NCBI GenBank assembly: GCA_963837715.1
Contig: CAWIOF010000002.1
Location: 2,046,001-2,110,000, forward strand
Direction: 5' to 3'
Source of the DNA: JANYLB01 sp963837715
Lineage (GTDB): Bacteria > Actinomycetota > Acidimicrobiia > IMCC26256 > JANYLB01
Length of the DNA stretch: 64,000 bases
This document shows, piece by piece, positions 56,169 through 64,000 of the stretch. The notes beneath the pieces are model-generated. The model was not told where the DNA came from. It did no database searches and saw only the letters and a program-made list of their open reading frames with translations. The translations under genes and the position numbers were made by a program. Every line of letters begins with the position of its first letter. Position 1 is the stretch's first letter.

Positions 56169-56520
56169 CAGGAGGAGGAGCGGAGCCGGCGGACACACCC
56201 ACGAGGGACGTGCAGTGGTGAGCGATCGAGCCGGCGCAGCGGATCCGACCATCAGCAGGAGGAGGAGCGGAGCCGGCGGACACACCCACGAGCGACGTGC
56301 AGTGGTGAGCGATCGAGCCGGCGCAGCGGATCCGACCATCAGCAGGAGGAGGAGCGGAGCCGGCGGACACACCCACGAGGGACGCACAGTGGTGAGCGAT
56401 CGAGCCGGCGCAGCGGATCCGACCATCAGCAGGAGGAGGAGCGGAGCCGGCGGACACACCACACGCGGGACGCACAGTGGTGAGCGATCGAGCCGGCGCA
56501 GCGGATCCGACCATCAGCAG
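56169..56520 (+). repeat. Tandem array, four 87-bp units plus a partial
   Basis: CAGGAGGAGGAGCGGAGCCG starts at 56169, 56256, 56343 and 56430, exactly 87 bp apart, and a CAG remnant follows at 56517. Each unit contains CCGGCGGACACAC, GGTGAGCGATCGAG and CCGGCGCAGCGGATCCGACC. Copies differ by a few bases near the middle. Because 87 is 29 codons, frames stay open on both strands, but no start or composition supports coding. It fills most of the 596-nt gap between the amidohydrolase and proA. Confidence 0.95.
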
Positions 56521-56533
56521 GCAGACAGAACGA

Positions 56534-56570
56534 GGGGCCACAGCCGGCGAGTGACTCGCGCTGTGGCCCC
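56534..56570. terminator. Strong hairpin in the proA upstream gap
   Basis: The perfect 10-bp stem GGGGCCACAG/CTGTGGCCCC has a 17-nt loop. It stands between the repeat array and the amidohydrolase stop at 56719. It could terminate the amidohydrolase transcript, but it is 150 nt from that stop and lacks a T-tract. Confidence 0.4.
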
Positions 56571-56602
56571 AAGTTCCTCGCCGGTCACTCCGAGCCCCAC
56601 CG

Positions 56603-56628
56603 TCCGCCACTCCGAGTGGTGTGGCGGA
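56603..56628. other. Second hairpin in the proA upstream gap
   Basis: The inverted repeat TCCGCCAC/GTGGCGGA has a 10-nt loop. Together with the adjacent stem at 56534 it makes this intergenic stretch highly structured. Apart from the repeat array, these stems and the promoter candidate, I see nothing in 56123-56718. Confidence 0.4.
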
Positions 56629-56718
56629 AAGTTCGGGCCCTCCCCCCGTTGACCGGCGACGAGTGGCGTGATTGTGACCGATGCCACACTCCGTGACAAG
56701 GGTCCGGGGGAGATTTTC

Positions 56719-58425
56719 TCACTCCGCGCGCAGGACACTCCCGGCGAGTGGCCCTGCGTGTGATCCACCCTCCATGAACACCGCCCCATTGACCACAGTG
56801 GCCACATAACCCTCACCTGCCTGCACGAACCGGCCGGCACCGTGGGGGAAGTCGTGGGCGAGCGTGGGCCGCGGCAGGGCGAGCGCGTCCCAGTCGAGCA
56901 GGTTGAGGTCGGCGAACGCGCCGGGCTCGATCACCCCCCGACCCGGGAGGCCGAAGAGGCGGGCACCGTCGGACGTGAGCCGCTGCACCGCGCGCTCGAT
57001 CGGGAACAGGTCGCGTTCGCGGACCCAGTACGAGAGGAACCAGGTCGGCTGGCTCGCATCGAGGATCTGCCCGACGTGCGCGCCACCGTCGGCGAGACCC
57101 AGCACGACGGTGTCGTCGGCGAGCATCTCGGCGACTGCGTCGAGGCTCGGGTTGAGGATCGGCCAGTAGACGACGGCGGCGCCGTGGCTGCGGTCGAGGC
57201 AATCCAGGTAGAACTCGGCCATGCTCGTCCCCGCGGTCGCGGCCGCGGTGGGGAGCTCCGTCGCAGGGTCGCAGTCGAAGCGGACATGCGGTCCGTCGAC
57301 TCCGGTCACGTAGAACTCGGAGAGCTTCGCGACCCCAGGGCCGGAGTCGGCTTCGGCGATCATCGTGGCCCGCTGGTGCGGATCACGGATGGCCGCGAGC
57401 CGGGCGTGCGGGTCGAGTCCCCGCAACCGGTGCCACGACGGGTGCCGGTCGAACGGGGTCGAGCTGTCGAGGGTGAAGAGCACCCCGATGCCGCGCGACG
57501 TCGTCTGCGGACGGAGATCGGCCCCGGCCCCGTTCGCCGCCCGGGCCAGTTCGACGACGAGACGGTGGTGTTCCGGGTTCGCCCACGTGTGCGTCAGGTT
57601 GAACGTGAACGGCCGGCCGCTGCGGATCGACAGCGCTTCCATCCACGCCAGCTCGGCACGGGCGCGGGGATCCGACGGCCCCTCGCCGTCGAACCGGGGC
57701 GCGCATTCCACCACGCCGCGACCCCGGCGGGCGAGCACGTCGACGATGCCGGTGAGCTCTCTCGTCTCGGCGAAGGTGCCAGGGACGTTCCGGCCGTCGG
57801 GAGCCGTGTGCCGGAGCGTGCGCGAGGTCGAGAACCCGAGGGCGCCGGCGCCGATCGCGTCTTCGACGAGACGAACCATCTCCGCGAGCTCGGCGTCGGA
57901 CGGAGCCGCGTCGGGCTCGAGGGAGCGATCCCCCATCGCCCAGTAGCGCAGCGCGGAGTGGCCGACCATGCCCCCGACGTTGATCCCCTTCGGCTGGCGG
58001 TCGAGCGAAGCGAGGTACTCGCTGTAGGTCTGCCAGTCCCAGGCCAGGCCGTCGAGGATCGACGCCGACGGGATGTCTTCGACCGACTCCATGCAATCGG
58101 CGAGGTACTGCCGGTCTTCGGCCTTGCATGGCGCGAACGTCATTCCGCAGTTGCCCATCACGATCGACGTGACGCCATGCCAGCACGACGACGTGACCAA
58201 CGGGTCCCAACCGATCTGCGCGTCGTAGTGCGTGTGGATGTCGACGAAACCCGGGGTGACGATCAGCCCGTCGGCGTCGAGCACCCGCCCCGTCGTCGTC
58301 GACAGGGTCCCCGGCTCGGCCACTTCGGTGATCCGGTCTCCGACCACACCCACATCGGCGAGCCGCGCCGGACCACCCGTTCCGTCGACGACCGTCCCCC
58401 CTCGCACCACCAGATCGAACGCCAC
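56719..58425 (-). CDS. N-acyl-D-amino-acid deacylase-like amidohydrolase
   Basis: The 568-residue amidohydrolase-superfamily protein starts FDLVVRGGTVVDGTGGPARL. It has the metal-site GLIVTPGFVDIHTHYDAQIG and the D-aminoacylase-typical SCWHGVTSIVMGNCGMTFAP, where the Cys is a metal ligand. FSTSRTLRHTAPDGRNVPGT and the distal LGLADGGAHVGQILDASQPT with GVIEPGAFADLNLLD follow. It probably hydrolyses N-acylated or cyclic amides. The exact substrate is not known. It starts at GTG 58425, 27 nt after proB. Confidence 0.88.
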   Translation of the reverse strand: MAFDLVVRGGTVVDGTGGPARLADVGVVGDRITEVAEPGTLSTTTGRVLDADGLIVTPGFVDIHTHYDAQIGWDPLVTSSCWHGVTSIVMGNCGMTFAPCKAEDRQYLADCMESVEDIPSASILDGLAWDWQTYSEYLASLDRQPKGINVGGMVGHSALRYWAMGDRSLEPDAAPSDAELAEMVRLVEDAIGAGALGFSTSRTLRHTAPDGRNVPGTFAETRELTGIVDVLARRGRGVVECAPRFDGEGPSDPRARAELAWMEALSIRSGRPFTFNLTHTWANPEHHRLVVELARAANGAGADLRPQTTSRGIGVLFTLDSSTPFDRHPSWHRLRGLDPHARLAAIRDPHQRATMIAEADSGPGVAKLSEFYVTGVDGPHVRFDCDPATELPTAAATAGTSMAEFYLDCLDRSHGAAVVYWPILNPSLDAVAEMLADDTVVLGLADGGAHVGQILDASQPTWFLSYWVRERDLFPIERAVQRLTSDGARLFGLPGRGVIEPGAFADLNLLDWDALALPRPTLAHDFPHGAGRFVQAGEGYVATVVNGAVFMEGGSHAGPLAGSVLRAE

Positions 58426-58452
58426 ACCCAGAGTCTGCCCTGGAGCAGGGAC

Positions 58453-59538
58453 TCAGGGAAGGACGACGAGATCGTCGCGGTGGACGACCTCCTGGGGGGC
58501 GCCGTCGGCAAGCTCGCTCGTCCGCCGGCCGGCCGCGGCCTCGAGCGCGGCGCTGCCGTAGCGGACGAGGCCCTTGGCGAAGGCCCGACCGTCGGGTCCG
58601 AGGACCTCGACGGCGTCGTCGACGTCGAAGGTGCCGCGCACCTCGCGGACACCAGCCGCGAGCAGCGACCGACCCTGCGACACGAGCGCACGCCGCGCGC
58701 CGTCGTCGACCACGATGCGGCCACTCGCGGGACGCGCGAACGCGATCCAGAGCTTCCGGCTCGACAGCCGTTCCTCGTGCGGCCGGACGACGGTCCCGAC
58801 CGCATCACCGGCGAGTGCGCCCGCGAGCACGTCGGGCACGTCGGCCGCGGCGATCACCGCGCGCACCCCCGACCACGACGCGATCTTCGCCGCGGCGAGC
58901 TTGCTCGCCATCCCACCGGAGCCCCGCTCACTCCCCCGTCCGCCGGCAACGGCTTCGAGGGCGTCGTCGACCGCGCTGATCTCCTCGATGAGCGACGCCT
59001 GTTGATCGAGGCGCGGATCTGCGGTGAACAGACCCGGCGTGTCGGTGAGCAGCACCAACAGGTCGGCCGAGACGAGGTTGGCCACGAGTGCGGCGAGGCG
59101 GTCGTTGTCGCCGTACCGGATCTCGTCGTCGGCGACGGTGTCGTTCTCGTTGACGATCGGTACCACCCCGAGCTCGAACAGCCGTTCCACCGTGGCGCGC
59201 GCGTGGAGGTACTGGGTGCGCTGGCCGAAGTCGTACGGGTCGAGCAGGATCTGGCCGGCCACGAGACCGTGCGCACCGAGCAGGGCACCGAACTCGGCCG
59301 CGAGCCGGGGCTGGCCCACCGCGGCGATGGCCTGGAGCGTCCGGATGTCGGTCGGTCGGCGGTCGAGACCGAGCGCGGGCATGCCCGCGGCGATCGCACC
59401 GGAGCACACGAGCGCCACCACATGGCCGGCGGCGCGCGCGGCAGCGATCTCGGCGCAGAGCTTGGCGAGCGCGATCGCGTCGAGCTCGCCGCGGACGTCG
59501 GTGATCGACGACGTACCGACCTTGACGACCACCCGCAC
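58453..59538 (-). CDS. proB: Glutamate 5-kinase
   Basis: The 361-residue enzyme starts proline synthesis by phosphorylating glutamate. VVVKVGTSSITDVRGELD, ALVCSGAIAAGMPALGLDR, GQILLDPYDF, PIVNENDTVADDEIRYGDND and GTVVRPHEER mark the amino-acid-kinase domain. The C-terminal PUA domain (VREVRGTFDVDDAVEVLGPD, GLVRYGSAAL) is present. The GTG follows the obgE stop directly, in the standard rplU-rpmA-obgE-proB order. Confidence 0.96.
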   Translation of the reverse strand: MRVVVKVGTSSITDVRGELDAIALAKLCAEIAAARAAGHVVALVCSGAIAAGMPALGLDRRPTDIRTLQAIAAVGQPRLAAEFGALLGAHGLVAGQILLDPYDFGQRTQYLHARATVERLFELGVVPIVNENDTVADDEIRYGDNDRLAALVANLVSADLLVLLTDTPGLFTADPRLDQQASLIEEISAVDDALEAVAGGRGSERGSGGMASKLAAAKIASWSGVRAVIAAADVPDVLAGALAGDAVGTVVRPHEERLSSRKLWIAFARPASGRIVVDDGARRALVSQGRSLLAAGVREVRGTFDVDDAVEVLGPDGRAFAKGLVRYGSAALEAAAGRRTSELADGAPQEVVHRDDLVVLP

Positions 59539-59539
59539 G

Positions 59540-60778
59540 TCAGAACCCTTCTTGGTACTCGAGCTCGACCGGGCCGATCCGCACCGTGTCGCCCTCGTGG
59601 GCGCCGGCGCGGGCGAGCGCGCGCTCCACGCCCATCCGCCGGAACCGCTCGTGCACGTAGCGGAGCGCCTCCTCGTTGGTGAGGTCGGCCATGGCCACGA
59701 CGCGCTCGGCGGCACGACCGTTGATCCGCCAGGCACCGTCGTCGTCGCGCACGATGACGAAACCTTCCTGCACCGGCCGGTGCACCACCAGGACCTCGGG
59801 CGCCTCCTGGACCTCACGAGCTTCGTCGACCAGCTCGGCGAGCCGACCGAGGAACGGGTCGAGTCCGGCGTGGGTCACCGCCGACACCCGCATCCCGTCG
59901 AACTGCGTGTCGCCGGTCGCGACGTCGGCTTTGCTGCCGATCACGAGCCGGGGACGGTCGAGCAGGTCGGGCTGGTATCGCTCCAGCTCGGCGAGCAGCA
60001 CCCGTTCCTGCTCCGCGGGCGCCTGACCGTCGACCGATGCGAGATCGAGCAGGATCACGAGGACCCGGCTGCGCTCGACGTGGCGGAGGAACTGGTGGCC
60101 GAGCCCGCGGCCCTCGGCCGCGCCCTCGATGAGCCCGGGGATGTCGGCCAGCACGAACTCGTGCTCGTGGAAGCGCACCACGCCGAGGTTCGGCTCGAGG
60201 GTCGTGAAGGGATAGTCGCCGATCTTCGGTCGGGCCGCGCTCACCGCCGCGATGAGCGTCGACTTGCCCGCGTTGGGGAACCCCACGAGCGCGGCATCGG
60301 CCATCAGCTTGAGCTCGAGCCGCAGCCATCGGTCTTCGCCGTACTCACCCTGCTCGGCGAACGACGGTGCGCGACGGGCGTTCGAGAGGAACCGGGCGTT
60401 GCCCCGCCCTCCGCGACCACCGTGTGCGGCGAGGAACGCGTCGCCGTGGTTCACCAGGTCGGCGAGCAGCTCCCCGCTCTCGTTGAGGCGGATCACCGTG
60501 CCCTCCGGCACGGTGACCGTGAGGTCGCTCCCGCCCTTGCCGTGCTTCTTGTTGCCGGCACCGTGGGTCCCGCGCTCGCCCTTGCGGTGCGGATGGTCGC
60601 GGAACGCGAGCAACGAGGCGACGTTGCGATCGGCCTTGATCCAGACGTCGCCGCCCTTGCCGCCGTCGCCGCCGTCGGGCCCACCGCGGGGGACGTGGGC
60701 TTCGCGTCGGAACGCGACCGAGCCGGCGCCGCCGTCGCCACCCTTCACGTTCAGCTGGGCTTCGTCGACGAAGCTCAC
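59540..60778 (-). CDS. obgE: GTPase Obg/CgtA
   Basis: The 412-residue GTPase acts in 50S assembly and the stringent response. The Gly-rich Obg fold includes VKGGDGGAGSVAFRREAHVP and GGDGGKGGDVW. G1 GFPNAGKSTLIAAVS, G3 DIPGLIEGAAEGRGLGHQFL, G4 SKAD and the C-terminal OCT domain (RRMGVERALARAGAHEGDTV to LEYQEGF) are intact. It starts with GTG 60778. Confidence 0.97.
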   Translation of the reverse strand: MSFVDEAQLNVKGGDGGAGSVAFRREAHVPRGGPDGGDGGKGGDVWIKADRNVASLLAFRDHPHRKGERGTHGAGNKKHGKGGSDLTVTVPEGTVIRLNESGELLADLVNHGDAFLAAHGGRGGRGNARFLSNARRAPSFAEQGEYGEDRWLRLELKLMADAALVGFPNAGKSTLIAAVSAARPKIGDYPFTTLEPNLGVVRFHEHEFVLADIPGLIEGAAEGRGLGHQFLRHVERSRVLVILLDLASVDGQAPAEQERVLLAELERYQPDLLDRPRLVIGSKADVATGDTQFDGMRVSAVTHAGLDPFLGRLAELVDEAREVQEAPEVLVVHRPVQEGFVIVRDDDGAWRINGRAAERVVAMADLTNEEALRYVHERFRRMGVERALARAGAHEGDTVRIGPVELEYQEGF

Positions 60779-60865
60779 GAGGACCTCACGCCGCCGAGAA
60801 TAGGGGTGGGCGGCGTCCCCATCCGGGGGGTTCTGCTCACGGCCGGCCCGCAGGCCGATCGACGG

Positions 60866-61120
60866 TCAGTCGGCGGGGAGGACGTCGACGAGCTTGCGGC
60901 CGCGCCGGTGGCCGAAGCGGACGACGCCGTCGGCAGTGGCGAAGAGCGTGTCGTCGTTGCCGCGGCCCACGTTGTCTCCCGGGTGGAACCGGGTGCCGCG
61001 CTGGCGCACGATGATCGATCCCGCCGTCACCTCGGTGCCGGTCGACACCTTCACTCCGAGGCGCTGGGCGTTCGAGTCGCGACCGTTGCGAGAGGACGCA
61101 GCGCCCTTCTTCTTCGACAC
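60866..61120 (-). CDS. rpmA: 50S ribosomal protein L27
   Basis: The 84-residue protein SKKKGAASSRNGRDSNAQRL then GVKVSTGTEVTAGSIIVRQR and GTRFHPGDNVGRGNDDTLFA is L27, at the peptidyl transferase centre. The family usually begins AHKKGGGS; here KKKGAAS is slightly different. The GTG start has GGGAG 6 nt away. It lies 1 nt downstream of rplU. Confidence 0.97.
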   Translation of the reverse strand: MSKKKGAASSRNGRDSNAQRLGVKVSTGTEVTAGSIIVRQRGTRFHPGDNVGRGNDDTLFATADGVVRFGHRRGRKLVDVLPAD

Positions 61121-61121
61121 G

Positions 61122-61451
61122 TCAAGCTCCCTTGGCTGCGGTGGCGAGGCTGATCCCGGTGATCAGGATCGTCGAGTACTTCTGACGGTGACCCCACCGC
61201 TTGCGCTGGTTCGACTTCGACTTGTAGGTGAACCCGTCGATCTTCGGGCCGCGGGCGGCGCCGACGACCGTGGCCTTCACCACCGCGCCACCGAGTTGGG
61301 CCGGCGTGGCGAGGACGGTGTCTCCGTCGACCACGAGGACCGGGGCGAGCTCGACCTCGGAATCGGTGTCGAGGCCGAGCCGCTCGACGTCGAGCCGCTG
61401 GCCTTCCTCGACCCTGTACTGCTTCCCACCGGTGCTGATGACCGCATACAT
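61122..61451 (-). CDS. rplU: 50S ribosomal protein L21
   Basis: The 109-residue protein starts MYAVISTGGKQYRVEEGQRL and includes the conserved KIDGFTYKSKSNQRKRWGHR with the terminal RQKYSTILITGIS. ATG 61451 was chosen over a longer frame because the family begins with YAVI. It is the first of rplU-rpmA-obgE-proB. Confidence 0.97.
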   Translation of the reverse strand: MYAVISTGGKQYRVEEGQRLDVERLGLDTDSEVELAPVLVVDGDTVLATPAQLGGAVVKATVVGAARGPKIDGFTYKSKSNQRKRWGHRQKYSTILITGISLATAAKGA

Positions 61452-61523
61452 GCGCGACAAACCTCGCTCGAAAATCTGAGAACCCGGAGAGCTTAGCCCA
61501 GCCACTCCCTGCGGGACCCTTCG

Positions 61524-63695
61524 CTAGCCCAGGAGTGACTCGTCGACCATGAAGCCGCGGCCGTGGCAGACCTCGCACGTCTCGGAGAACGCCTCGACGA
61601 GGCCTTCGGAGATGCGCTTGCGGGTCATCTCGACCAGACCGAGCTCGGAGATCTCGAAGACCTGGGTCCGGGTCTTGTCCCGGGCCAGGGCGTCCTTGAA
61701 GCCGCGCAGCACGGCATCGCGGTTCTTCTTGATCTCCATGTCGATGAAGTCGATGACGATGATCCCGCCGATGTCGCGCAGGCGGAGCTGGCGGGCGACC
61801 TCGTCGGCAGCCTCCAGGTTGTTGTTGAAGACCGTCTCTTCCAGGTTCGACTTCCCGACGTTCTTGCCGGTGTTCACGTCGATGACCGTCAGCGCCTCGG
61901 TGCGCTCGATCACGAGCGACCCGCCCGACGGCAACCACACCTTGCGATCGAGCGCCTTCACGAGTTGCTCGTGGATGTGGAACCGCTCGAACAGCGGCAG
62001 GCCCTCGGCCTCCTCGTCGTAGAACTCGATGCGCTCTGCGAGCTCGGGGGCGATCGCCTCGACGTAGGCCTTGATCTCCTCGTACAAGCCCTTGTCGTCG
62101 ATGCTGACGCCGCGGTACTCCTTCGTGAACTCCTCACGGATGCGGCGCACGACGAGCGGCGGCTCCTTGTACAGGAGGGTCGCGCGGTTGGCCTTGGCAA
62201 CCAGGCCGGAGATCTGCTCCCACTGCGCCCGGAGCCGGAGCATGTCGCGCGTCAGCTCCTCGGGCGTCGCGCCCTCGGCCGCGGTGCGCACGATCAGACC
62301 GGCGTCTTCGGGCTTGATGCCGTCGAGGACCCGTCGGAGCCGCTTGCGTTCATCGTCGGGGAGGCGCTTCGAGATGCCGTAGGTCTTCGGCTGGCCCGGC
62401 ACCATCACCACGAAGCGCCCGGCGAGGCTGACCTCCTGGGTGAGGCGAGCCCCCTTGTGGCCGATCGGGTTCTTCGTGACCTGCACGAGGATCATCTGGC
62501 CGTTCTTGAGCAGCCGCTCGATCTTCGGTTCCTTCTCCTCGACCTCCGACTCGTCGAATGCGACGTCGCCCCGGTAGAGGACCCCGTTCTTCGGTGTGCC
62601 GATGTCGATGAAGGCGGCTTCCATGCCGGGCAGCACGTTCTGCACCCGGCCCAGGTAGATGTTGCCGTCGATCGACGTGTCGTCGTCTTCGGGCCGGCTC
62701 ACCGAGTGCTCGACGAGCGCGCGCCCTTCGAGGACCGCGATCTGCGTTGCCGTACCGGGCGCGACGTGGACGCCCATCAGGTACCGGCCCACCGCACGAC
62801 CCTTGCGTGTCTGGCCCCTCCGTCGTTGGAGGGCCGCCTCGTCGAGCTCGTCGAGGCCGACGCCGTCGCCGAGGCCGAGGTCGGCCTCGACGGTGGTCGG
62901 TCGGGGCTCACCGGTGCGCGACTTCGAGCGACCGCGTCCGCCCCGTCGTCGGCGACGGGGCGTCCGGGGGGTGCCGTCTTCGTTCGTCTCGGACCCGTTG
63001 CCGCCGGCGTGGTTGCCGTCGGCGCGGCCTCCTCCAGCCTGCGACGACCGGGAATCGCGCCCGCGGGAACGCCCCCCGCCGCCGGCGCCATCGCCCTGCG
63101 ACGGCGGTGCCGGCGCGGGGCGGGTGTCGCCGATCCGCGGGGTCCGGAGCCCGGCGTCTTCCGCCGCGGCTTCCGCCACGTCGTCGGTGGTCAGCCCGCG
63201 ATCAGCCTGCGGATCGGTGTAGTCCTCGTTCCGGGAACCGGGCCGACGCCCGGGGTCGCCGGCGGGGCGTGACGTTCGCACACGGCTCCGGTCGTCGCTT
63301 CCGGAGTCGTCGGCGCCGTCGTCGTCAGAGTCTGAGTCGTCGCCGTCGGAGTCGAGAGCGCTCCCCGAGCCGTCGCCCGGACGCTTGCGGTTCCGGCCGC
63401 CGCGGGAACCTCGCCGGCGCCGCTTGCGCGGCGCGCCGTCGGCGTCGGTCTCGCCGCCCCCGCTGCCGTCGCGGGACGCGCCCGACCCCGCCGCGCCGTT
63501 CTCGGACGTGCGGGCGAGCGCGTCAGTGGTGGGCGGTGTCGGTGCGGGGCGCGGGGGTGGCGACGAGGGCGCAGGAACGGCCGCACCGGTCGGTGCAGGC
63601 GTCGTCGATGCGGGATCGTCGATGCGGGAGTCGTCGGCACCGGAGCCGGCGAGGCTCCCGTGGTCTGATCGTCGGACATGGGTTCCTTCTCTCAC
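61524..63695 (-). CDS. rne: Ribonuclease E/G
   Basis: About 300 N-terminal residues are disordered and rich in Gly, Ser, Asp and Arg (acidic SDGDDSDSDDDGADDSGSDD; basic RKRRRRGSRGGRNRKRPG). The catalytic half has the S1 domain (GNIYLGRVQNVLPGMEAAFI), the 5'-sensor and DNase I-like parts with LTVIDVNTGKNVGKSNLEET and IGGIIVIDFIDM (metal Asps), and a CEVCHGRGF zinc-link-like end. The start is unclear. GTG 63695 overlaps the upstream TGA as GTGA and needs no correction. ATG 63679, with a good GAAGGA Shine-Dalgarno, would need a one-base shift near 63610-63625. Confidence 0.93.
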   Translation of the reverse strand: MREGTHVRRSDHGSLAGSGADDSRIDDPASTTPAPTGAAVPAPSSPPPRPAPTPPTTDALARTSENGAAGSGASRDGSGGGETDADGAPRKRRRRGSRGGRNRKRPGDGSGSALDSDGDDSDSDDDGADDSGSDDRSRVRTSRPAGDPGRRPGSRNEDYTDPQADRGLTTDDVAEAAAEDAGLRTPRIGDTRPAPAPPSQGDGAGGGGRSRGRDSRSSQAGGGRADGNHAGGNGSETNEDGTPRTPRRRRRGGRGRSKSRTGEPRPTTVEADLGLGDGVGLDELDEAALQRRRGQTRKGRAVGRYLMGVHVAPGTATQIAVLEGRALVEHSVSRPEDDDTSIDGNIYLGRVQNVLPGMEAAFIDIGTPKNGVLYRGDVAFDESEVEEKEPKIERLLKNGQMILVQVTKNPIGHKGARLTQEVSLAGRFVVMVPGQPKTYGISKRLPDDERKRLRRVLDGIKPEDAGLIVRTAAEGATPEELTRDMLRLRAQWEQISGLVAKANRATLLYKEPPLVVRRIREEFTKEYRGVSIDDKGLYEEIKAYVEAIAPELAERIEFYDEEAEGLPLFERFHIHEQLVKALDRKVWLPSGGSLVIERTEALTVIDVNTGKNVGKSNLEETVFNNNLEAADEVARQLRLRDIGGIIVIDFIDMEIKKNRDAVLRGFKDALARDKTRTQVFEISELGLVEMTRKRISEGLVEAFSETCEVCHGRGFMVDESLLG

Positions 63696-64000
63696 GAGGC
63701 CCGTGCCTCGAGCACGGGTACGCGCGGGTCGGCTTCGAGCGGCTCCAGCCGCGCGCCGACGCGCTCGATCCATTGATGGGTGCGGAGCACCCGCCCCTCG
63801 GTGAAGACCGGGCCGCTCGGAGCGGCGACGGCGTTCAGCGCGGCGACGACGTCGCCAGGACGGGCGTTGCGGGGTTGTGTTGCCAACTCGAGGCGGAGCG
63901 ACGCGTTCGACGCGTCCACTTCGAGCAGTTCCATGGCGCGGATCGCGGGGCGGACATCTTCGGCCACCTCACGACCCTTGCGGGTCCGACTGATCTCCAG
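63692..64000 (-). CDS. DUF2344 (TIGR03936) protein, C-terminal part
   Basis: The last 102 residues of a gene that extends beyond the window. LEISRTRKGREVAEDVRPAI then RAMELLEVDASN and LATQPRNARPGDVVAALNAV fit the DUF2344 family that is fused to, or follows, a radical SAM protein next to rne/rplU in many actinobacteria. The frame is open to 64000. The function is unknown; a link to tRNA or ribosome modification has been suggested but is not proven. Confidence 0.82.
   Translation of the reverse strand: MEISRTRKGREVAEDVRPAIRAMELLEVDASNASLRLELATQPRNARPGDVVAALNAVAAPSGPVFTEGRVLRTHQWIERVGARLEPLEADPRVPVLEARAS

Noticed and set aside
56151..56652. Repetitive reading frames on both strands with 29-residue repeats
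   Set aside because: Frames are open because the repeat unit is 87 bp (29 codons). There is no credible ribosome binding site, and the frames are equally open on both strands.
56842..59682. 946-residue plus-strand open frame
   Set aside because: Shadow of the amidohydrolase and proB, both of which have complete catalytic motifs on the minus strand.

Overview
This is a 64 kb stretch of a high-GC, gene-dense bacterial chromosome. It most resembles the deep actinobacterial class Acidimicrobiia, although no rRNA gene is present to prove it. The pointers are an F420-type luciferase-like oxidoreductase, a BldD-like regulator, a caa3-type cytochrome oxidase operon with a cytochrome-c-tailed subunit II, an RskA/ECF sigma pair, a FolP2-type pterin synthase, a LytR_C protein, frequent GTG starts and many 1-8 nt stop/start overlaps (GTGA, ATGA, TGATG). 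Almost everything is conserved core metabolism and information processing. No prophage, insertion sequence, CRISPR array or integrase was seen.

Layout. 1-3.5 kb: the end of a DinB-family gene, an F420 oxidoreductase, a P-loop kinase, a CAU tRNA, a VOC protein, tRNA-Asn and an HTH protein behind an SOS-box-like site. 3.5-13.5 kb (minus strand): rpoD (frameshifted), dnaG, dgt, a thioesterase, ppdk, a J-like/RDD membrane protein and glyS. 13.5-15.9 kb: a GNAT gene, recO and uppS. 15.9-22.1 kb: the respiratory operon ctaC-ctaD-ctaE-subunit IV-ctaG plus two cupredoxins. 22.2-31.1 kb: era, a CorC-type protein, ybeY, phoH, a BldD-like regulator, rsmE, dnaJ, hrcA (with a CIRCE element) and hemW. 31.1-38 kb: an anti-sigma/ECF sigma pair, an acyl-CoA dehydrogenase, lepA, rpsT, a Gfo/Idh oxidoreductase and an APH-fold kinase. 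38-45.8 kb: holA, folP2, comEC, comEA, a small HExxH protein and leuS (frameshifted). 45.9-52.4 kb: tRNA-Ala, hisH/hisF, rsfS, a LytR_C protein, nadD, an ACT protein, a photolyase and a GNAT gene. 52.4-64 kb: a CoxE-like VWA protein with a MoxR ATPase, proA, a repeat array, a D-aminoacylase-like amidohydrolase, proB, obgE, rpmA, rplU, RNase E/G and the end of a DUF2344 gene.

Functional groups. The cta genes form one complete oxidase module with its own blue-copper proteins. hrcA-dnaJ-rsmE is a CIRCE-controlled heat-shock unit. comEA-comEC is the DNA-uptake pair. rplU-rpmA-obgE-proB is a classic ribosome/GTPase/proline cluster, with proA nearby.

The least ordinary material is between genes or in small details: a dispersed repeat family with an ~87 bp period at four loci, a nested palindrome present twice, a tRNA-Asn squeezed between two reading frames, and a HisF lacking one catalytic aspartate. 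Single-base frameshifts in rpoD, leuS and a cupredoxin gene, all at homopolymer or dinucleotide runs, look more like residual sequence errors than biology.
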